A DNA stretch of 15,263 nucleotides from the NCBI GenBank assembly GCA_016209585.1, contig JACQVU010000523.1:1-15263 (forward strand), read 5' to 3'. The DNA comes from Planctomycetota bacterium (GTDB lineage: Bacteria; Planctomycetota; UBA8742; JACQVU01). Position 1 is the first letter of the stretch; the number at the start of each line of letters is the position of its first letter. Below, one piece after another: positions 12,378-15,263 of this stretch. The translations under genes and the position numbers were made by a program. Under the pieces are notes generated by a model. The model ran no database searches. It was given only the letters and a program-made list of their open reading frames with translations, and was not told the origin of the DNA.

Positions 12378-13589
12378 ATGTTGACGCCCGAACAACAACT
12401 CGAAGTCTTCAAACGTGGCGCCGTCGAGATCCTTCCGTCGGAGGAGGCGTTGCTTGAGAAACTGCGCGCAGGGCGCCCGCTGCGCGTGAAACTGGGCGTG
12501 GACCCGACGGCCACCGACCTGCACCTGGGCCACACCGTGCCCATCACGAAGTTGCGGCAGGTGCAGGAGATCGGCCACCAGGTGATCTTCCTCATCGGCA
12601 GTTTCACGGCGCAGATCGGCGATCCCTCCGGCCAGTCCAAGACCCGGCCCACCTTGACGTTCGACGAGGTGATGGCCCACGCCAAAACCTACACCGACCA
12701 GGTGTGGAAACTGCTCGACCCCGCGAAAACCGAGGTGCGTTACAACCACGAGTGGATCGAGGCCCTGCGGCCCGCCGACTTCGTGCGCCTGCTGTCGAAC
12801 ATGACGCTGGCGCGCGCGCTGGAACGCGACGACTTCCAGGAGCGCCAGAAGCACTCCGAGAACCCGATTCACCTCCACGAACTCCTCTACTCCACCATGC
12901 AGGGCTACGACTCCGTCGCCTTGAGGGCCGACGTGGAGATCGGCGGCACGGACCAGTTGTTCAACCTGCTGGTCGGCCGTCGCCTGCAGCCGCGCTACGA
13001 CCAGACTCCCCAGATCGTTCTGACGCTGCCGCTGCTGCGCGGAACCGACGGCGTTCGCAAGATGTCCAAAACCTACGGCAACTTCATCGGCGTGACCGAA
13101 GACGCCAGGACGATGTTCGACAAAGTCCTGTCGCTGCCCGACGACCCGACGCTCATCTTCGAGTACTTCCAACTGGCGACCAACGTTTCGGTGGAACGGC
13201 TGGCCGCGCTGCAACTCGAACTGAAAGCGTACGAGAAGTTCACCCGCGGCGAGCCGGTCGAGCGGACGTTCGCCCGCGGTCTTCGCGAGATCAAGGAAGA
13301 ACTCGCCACAGCCGTCACGCTTCTCTACCACCCGTCCGTTGACGCGGCGGGAACGTTGACGCTCCGCCCGGCGGACCTGGCGCCCGATGGAACCATTTCC
13401 ATCGTGGACCTGATGGTGAAGGCGGGCCTCGCCAAGAGCAATTCCGAGGCCAAGAACCTCATTCGCCAGAGGGGCGTTCACTTCGCCGGCACTGAAGTCG
13501 TCGACGTGCAACTGCGCGTCGCTCCGCGGAACGGCGACCTCATGCGGAAGGGCAGGAAGTTCGTGAAGGAAGTGCGCCTGGCCCCGTGA
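12378..13589 (+). CDS. tyrS: Tyrosyl-tRNA synthetase
   Basis: Charges tRNA-Tyr with tyrosine. The 403 residues match the TyrZ-like form: N-terminal PEQQLEVFKRGAVEI (4-18), LRVKLGVDPTATDLHLGHT with the HIGH-equivalent HLGH (49-52), IGDPSG (80-85), the tyrosine-site GGTDQ (189-193), and the second class I motif KMSKT (228-232), where KMSKS is usual. The C-terminal S4-like RNA-binding domain spans about 340-400 (ISIVDLMVKAGLAKSNSEAKNLIRQ onward). Length is normal for the family. The N-terminus aligns well with family members, which supports ATG 12378 although it has no strong Shine-Dalgarno; the ATG at 12368 is out of frame. The 107-bp gap to the divergent serA contains no T-box or other recognised riboswitch. 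Followed after 112 bp by the CBS protein gene. Confidence 0.97.
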   Translation: MLTPEQQLEVFKRGAVEILPSEEALLEKLRAGRPLRVKLGVDPTATDLHLGHTVPITKLRQVQEIGHQVIFLIGSFTAQIGDPSGQSKTRPTLTFDEVMAHAKTYTDQVWKLLDPAKTEVRYNHEWIEALRPADFVRLLSNMTLARALERDDFQERQKHSENPIHLHELLYSTMQGYDSVALRADVEIGGTDQLFNLLVGRRLQPRYDQTPQIVLTLPLLRGTDGVRKMSKTYGNFIGVTEDARTMFDKVLSLPDDPTLIFEYFQLATNVSVERLAALQLELKAYEKFTRGEPVERTFARGLREIKEELATAVTLLYHPSVDAAGTLTLRPADLAPDGTISIVDLMVKAGLAKSNSEAKNLIRQRGVHFAGTEVVDVQLRVAPRNGDLMRKGRKFVKEVRLAP

Positions 13590-13615
13590 ACGACCCGCCT
13601 CACCTGCCCCCCCTT

Positions 13616-13675
13616 TACAATTCACTCCGCCCCGAATCTCATGGCGGCTGGCGCCGGCCCGGCGCTCCCATGAGA
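13616..13675 (+). promoter_or_regulatory. Leader hairpin, with weak -10 box, before the CBS-pair gene
   Basis: TACAAT at 13616-13621 resembles a -10 box but lacks a good -35. Downstream, TCTCATGG (13637-13644) pairs perfectly with CCATGAGA (13668-13675), and within it GCGCCG (13651-13656) pairs with CGGCGC (13660-13665) around a 3-nt loop. The combined stem is very stable. With no T-run it is not a canonical terminator of tyrS; it could be a pause, a transcription barrier or an mRNA-stability element in the leader of the next gene. Confidence 0.4.
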
Positions 13676-13701
13676 ATCGTCGCCGCCACGGGAGGTTCCG
13701 C

Positions 13702-14310
13702 ATGCTGGTCCGCGACTGGATGACCCCTGATCCCCAGACCGTCTCCGAGGCGGACACGCTCGCCGAGGTGCGGGAGGTGATGAACCGCTGGCGCTGCCGG
13801 CACCTGCCGGTGATGTCGGGCGAGCGGCTGGTGGGTATCGTCACGCGCTCCGACGTGTTGTCAAAAACGCCCGACATCCGTGAGGTGACGCCCGACCGCT
13901 TCCGGCACATCATGACGAACACGCCGGTGGCGGAGATCATGACGCGCGATCCGGTCACCGTCGCCGCCGGGGACACGGTGGAGAAGGCCATGGAGCACAT
14001 GGTCTCAAAGAAACTGAGCGGCATCCCGGTGGTCGACAACGGCCGCCTGGCCGGGATCATCACGGAGACGGACTGTTTCCGGATGTTCGTGGAGATCCTG
14101 GGGGTCAACTCCGGCCACCCCCGCATCTCCTACGACAACCTCGCCCCGGGAAACGGCGCTCTGCAGACCGTGCTGGCGAGCCTGGACCACAAGGGGTTCG
14201 AGGTGACCAACCTGGTCTGTTTCCACGACAGCGACCACGGCCGCTGCGCCGTCATTCGCGGCCGCGGGCGCGAAGGCTCACGCCCCTCCCTCCGCCCGCA
14301 GGACGGTTGA
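13702..14310 (+). CDS. Tandem CBS-domain protein
   Basis: A 202-residue protein with two CBS domains, which in other proteins bind adenosine nucleotides (AMP, ATP, SAM) as energy or ligand sensors. CBS1 spans about 1-58: DWMTPDPQTVSEADTLAEV, then HLPVMSGERLVGIVTRSDVL. CBS2 spans about 76-130: EIMTRDPVTVAAGDTVEKA, then GIPVVDNGRLAGIITETDCF. Each has the closing GI-[VI]-T-x-[ST]-D nucleotide-site signature. Residues 138-188 (ISYDNL...GFEVTNLVCFHD) look like a degenerate ACT-like or AcuB-type tail. No enzymatic domain is attached, so it probably regulates a partner. Start at ATG 13702 with GGAGG 6 nt upstream. A 39-bp hairpin lies in its leader, and a perfect 9-bp hairpin follows its 3' end, shared with the convergent PIN module. 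Confidence 0.87.
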   Translation: MLVRDWMTPDPQTVSEADTLAEVREVMNRWRCRHLPVMSGERLVGIVTRSDVLSKTPDIREVTPDRFRHIMTNTPVAEIMTRDPVTVAAGDTVEKAMEHMVSKKLSGIPVVDNGRLAGIITETDCFRMFVEILGVNSGHPRISYDNLAPGNGALQTVLASLDHKGFEVTNLVCFHDSDHGRCAVIRGRGREGSRPSLRPQDG

Positions 14311-14312
14311 CC

Positions 14313-14337
14313 GGCTGTCACCGCCCGAACGCCTTGA
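14313..14337. repeat. Left copy of a 25-bp direct repeat flanking the PIN module
   Basis: Identical at 24 of 25 positions to 15033-15057; the core TCACCGCCCGAACGCCTTGA (14318-14337) is exact. Read on the minus strand this copy still encodes an A-V-K-A-F-G-R-stop tail, matching the true C-terminus AFKAFGR-stop of the gene at 15038. It is therefore an orphan copy of that gene's 3' end on the far side of the PIN/antitoxin pair. Confidence 0.85.
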
Positions 14338-14339
14338 CG

Positions 14340-14365
14340 GCCCGTCGACAGGGTCATCGACGGGC
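14340..14365. terminator. Perfect 9-bp hairpin between convergent genes
   Basis: GCCCGTCGA (14340-14348) pairs perfectly with TCGACGGGC (14357-14365) around an 8-nt loop. The loop contains the TGA stop (minus, 14354-14356) of the small antitoxin-like gene. It sits between the convergent CBS and antitoxin-like genes. There is no T-run, so it may be a Rho-assisted bidirectional stop or an mRNA 3'-end stabiliser rather than a canonical terminator. Confidence 0.45.
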
Positions 14366-14551
14366 TGTCCGGGCGCTCTCCAACCGCGCCTTCTCCGCCA
14401 GGCGCTGGAGAAGCGGGTCCGCGTAGCGATGGCCGTGGAGCCACTTGACCAGATCGTCGTAGCCCATGTCCGCGATTTCCGCGCTGAGCCTGTCCCGCGC
14501 CTGCCGCATGCTCTGAACACAATCGAACGTTTTTGAAGCGCGTTCACTCAT
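14354..14551 (-). CDS. Small antitoxin-like protein, partner of the PIN-domain gene
   Basis: A 65-residue protein beginning MSERASKTFDCVQSMRQARDR. The K-x-FDCV-x-x-M/K motif (8-15) followed by a helical stretch (16-50, including IADMGYDDLVKWLHG) is the pattern I associate with short proteins encoded next to PIN-domain genes in planctomycetes, cyanobacteria and Chloroflexi; the antitoxin role is inferred from that pairing. ATG 14551 lies inside the last codons of the PIN gene (8-bp overlap), so translation is probably coupled; TTG 14557 is an alternative start. The order is toxin first, antitoxin second, the reverse of classical vapBC. No DNA-binding domain such as AbrB or RHH is visible, so autoregulation by this protein alone is not evident. 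Its stop codon lies in the loop of a perfect hairpin. Confidence 0.65.
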   Translation of the reverse strand: MSERASKTFDCVQSMRQARDRLSAEIADMGYDDLVKWLHGHRYADPLLQRLAEKARLESARTARR

Positions 14552-15002
14552 CGCCAAGGATCTCCCGTGGAGTTCGAATCTCGATCAGGGGGTAACCGCT
14601 CTTGAGGTTGACCGCGTTGTACGCTTGGATGCGCTTCAGGTTCACGATGTGTTTGAAGTTCCAACTAACGAGAGCGTCGACTCGCGCGACAGTAGCAAGG
14701 GCGATGTGCAAGGCGTCCGCCCGCATGCGCGCCCCGATGGCGCCGTCCTTGATGTAGGCATCCGCGAGTTCCTCGGCCTCTGGGGACAGCGCGAGGACTT
14801 CAATGTGCGCCGCCGGCACCTGACCGAGGATCCCCCTGACGTGCGCGGGGGCGCCCTCGAGTTCCCGAACCGCGAGATCGGACAGCACGAGAGTCATCTC
14901 GCCACGCTGGAATGCCGCCAGGAGGCGTCGGGAAGGCGCGCGGAACTCCTCGTCCTCGCAGCCACCCAACACCGAAGTGTCGGTGTAGATCCGGGGCTTC
15001 AT
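14544..15002 (-). CDS. PIN-domain protein, VapC-like ribonuclease toxin candidate
   Basis: PIN domains are Mg-dependent ribonucleases; VapC toxins cleave tRNA or rRNA. The 152 residues from ATG 15002 start MKPRIYTDTSVLGG with metal ligand Asp8, then Glu47 in VRELEG, Asp96 in RADALHIALA, and WNFKHI (114-119), where Asn115 stands at the fourth acidic position as in the WN-x-KHI subgroup. The fold is complete in length. An in-frame GTG at 15041 overlaps the stop of the upstream gene (GTGA) and would add 13 residues (ARDGGRGED...), but family members start at MKPRIYTDTS and GAGGGGA lies about 10 nt before 15002, so I prefer 15002. It overlaps the downstream antitoxin-like gene by 8 bp. The pair sits between direct repeats that duplicate the 3' end of the upstream gene, suggesting acquisition as a cassette. 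Confidence 0.85.
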   Translation of the reverse strand: MKPRIYTDTSVLGGCEDEEFRAPSRRLLAAFQRGEMTLVLSDLAVRELEGAPAHVRGILGQVPAAHIEVLALSPEAEELADAYIKDGAIGARMRADALHIALATVARVDALVSWNFKHIVNLKRIQAYNAVNLKSGYPLIEIRTPREILGDE

Positions 15003-15032
15003 GGACGCATCTTCCCCTCGTCCACCATCACG

Positions 15033-15057
15033 GGCTCTCACCGCCCGAACGCCTTGA
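15033..15057. repeat. Right copy of the 25-bp direct repeat
   Basis: This copy contains the last codons and stop of the gene at 15038-15263 plus five bases after the stop. It matches 14313-14337 with a single mismatch, exactly 720 bp away in the same orientation. The PIN and antitoxin-like genes fill the interval between the two copies. Confidence 0.85.
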
Positions 15058-15263
15058 ACGCGCCGAGCGCCAGTGGCGCTTGCGTGCGCGCGTCAAAGAC
15101 CCTCCCCGCCAGCCACCGCCCGTCCACCCAGCGGTACTCCACCCGCAACCCCTTCACCTCGACCGACACGTTGTTGTCGGCGCGCGGCGCGGCGATGGGC
15201 CGTTCCAGCGTGAACTGCGCCGTCCCGGCGACCTCCGTCGCCCCCGCGGCCGGCATCTTCACC
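15038..15263 (-). CDS. Unidentified protein, C-terminal part only
   Basis: An open frame enters from the right edge and ends at TGA 15038-15040; at least 74 residues are visible and the true start is probably beyond the window. The visible part alternates short hydrophobic and charged stretches suggesting beta strands: TAQFTLERPI, NVSVEVKGLRVEYRWVDGRWLAGRVFD and TQAPLALGAFKAFGR-stop. No catalytic motif or known domain is recognised. Its last seven codons plus five following bases are repeated at 14313-14337, on the other side of the PIN module, which supports that this frame is a real gene whose 3' end served as an insertion or recombination point. Confidence 0.55.
   Translation of the reverse strand, partial: VKMPAAGATEVAGTAQFTLERPIAAPRADNNVSVEVKGLRVEYRWVDGRWLAGRVFDARTQAPLALGAFKAFGR

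Noticed and set aside
10588..12384. A 598-codon plus-strand open frame opposite serA
   Set aside because: The opposite strand encodes SerA with all catalytic residues; this frame is its compositional shadow.
12213..14126. A 637-codon minus-strand open frame opposite tyrS and the CBS gene
   Set aside because: Antisense to two confidently identified genes; no recognisable motif.

Overview
The window is high-G+C bacterial chromosome (about two thirds G+C or more by eye), densely coding, with no rRNA, tRNA, CRISPR array or intact insertion sequence that I can see. A WaaP/Kdo-kinase-type sugar kinase points to a Gram-negative envelope. Ribosomal protein L28 carries the GKAKREGGVGKK-type insertion that I associate with Planctomycetota and other PVC-related or candidate phyla. 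The lineage call is an inference from family resemblance and stays uncertain.

Layout, left to right. (1) 1-1563, minus: a membrane sensor histidine kinase, cut off by the left edge inside its ATPase domain. (2) 1564-2196: a long divergent intergenic region. On the minus strand it holds nested inverted repeats, a Shine-Dalgarno plus a 10-codon leader ORF, and a strong intrinsic terminator about 100 nt before the kinase start. On the plus strand it holds a clear sigma-70-type promoter and a foldable leader for rpmB. (3) 2197-5853, plus: rpmB, a Kdo/WaaP-like kinase overlapping it by 4 bp, then an unusually large (844 aa) nucleotide-sugar dehydrogenase-like protein with its own promoter. (4) 5902-7248: a secreted protein made of four Ig-like repeats. 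(5) 7249-9664: a histidine-phosphatase gene, a XerC-type recombinase and a small HTH protein, interspersed with tandem heptanucleotide repeats resembling the STRRs known from cyanobacteria. (6) 9665-9991: a charged 108-aa protein of unknown function, expressed from a promoter whose -10 box sits inside a perfect 7-6-7 palindrome and whose mRNA should be nearly leaderless. (7) 9961-12270, minus: serA followed by a GNAT acetyltransferase gene, probably one transcript. (8) 12378-14310, plus: tyrS and a CBS-pair protein. (9) 14354-15002, minus: a PIN-domain toxin-like gene and a small antitoxin-like gene, flanked by 25-bp direct repeats (24/25 identical) derived from the 3' end of the neighbouring gene at 15038. 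(10) 15038-15263, minus: the 3' end of an unidentified gene.

Most genes are housekeeping or envelope functions. The most interesting material is non-coding or architectural: the kinase leader, the L28 leader with competing helices around the Shine-Dalgarno, the operator-promoter at 9627-9665, the heptad repeats, and the repeat-flanked PIN module that looks like a mobile or recently inserted cassette.
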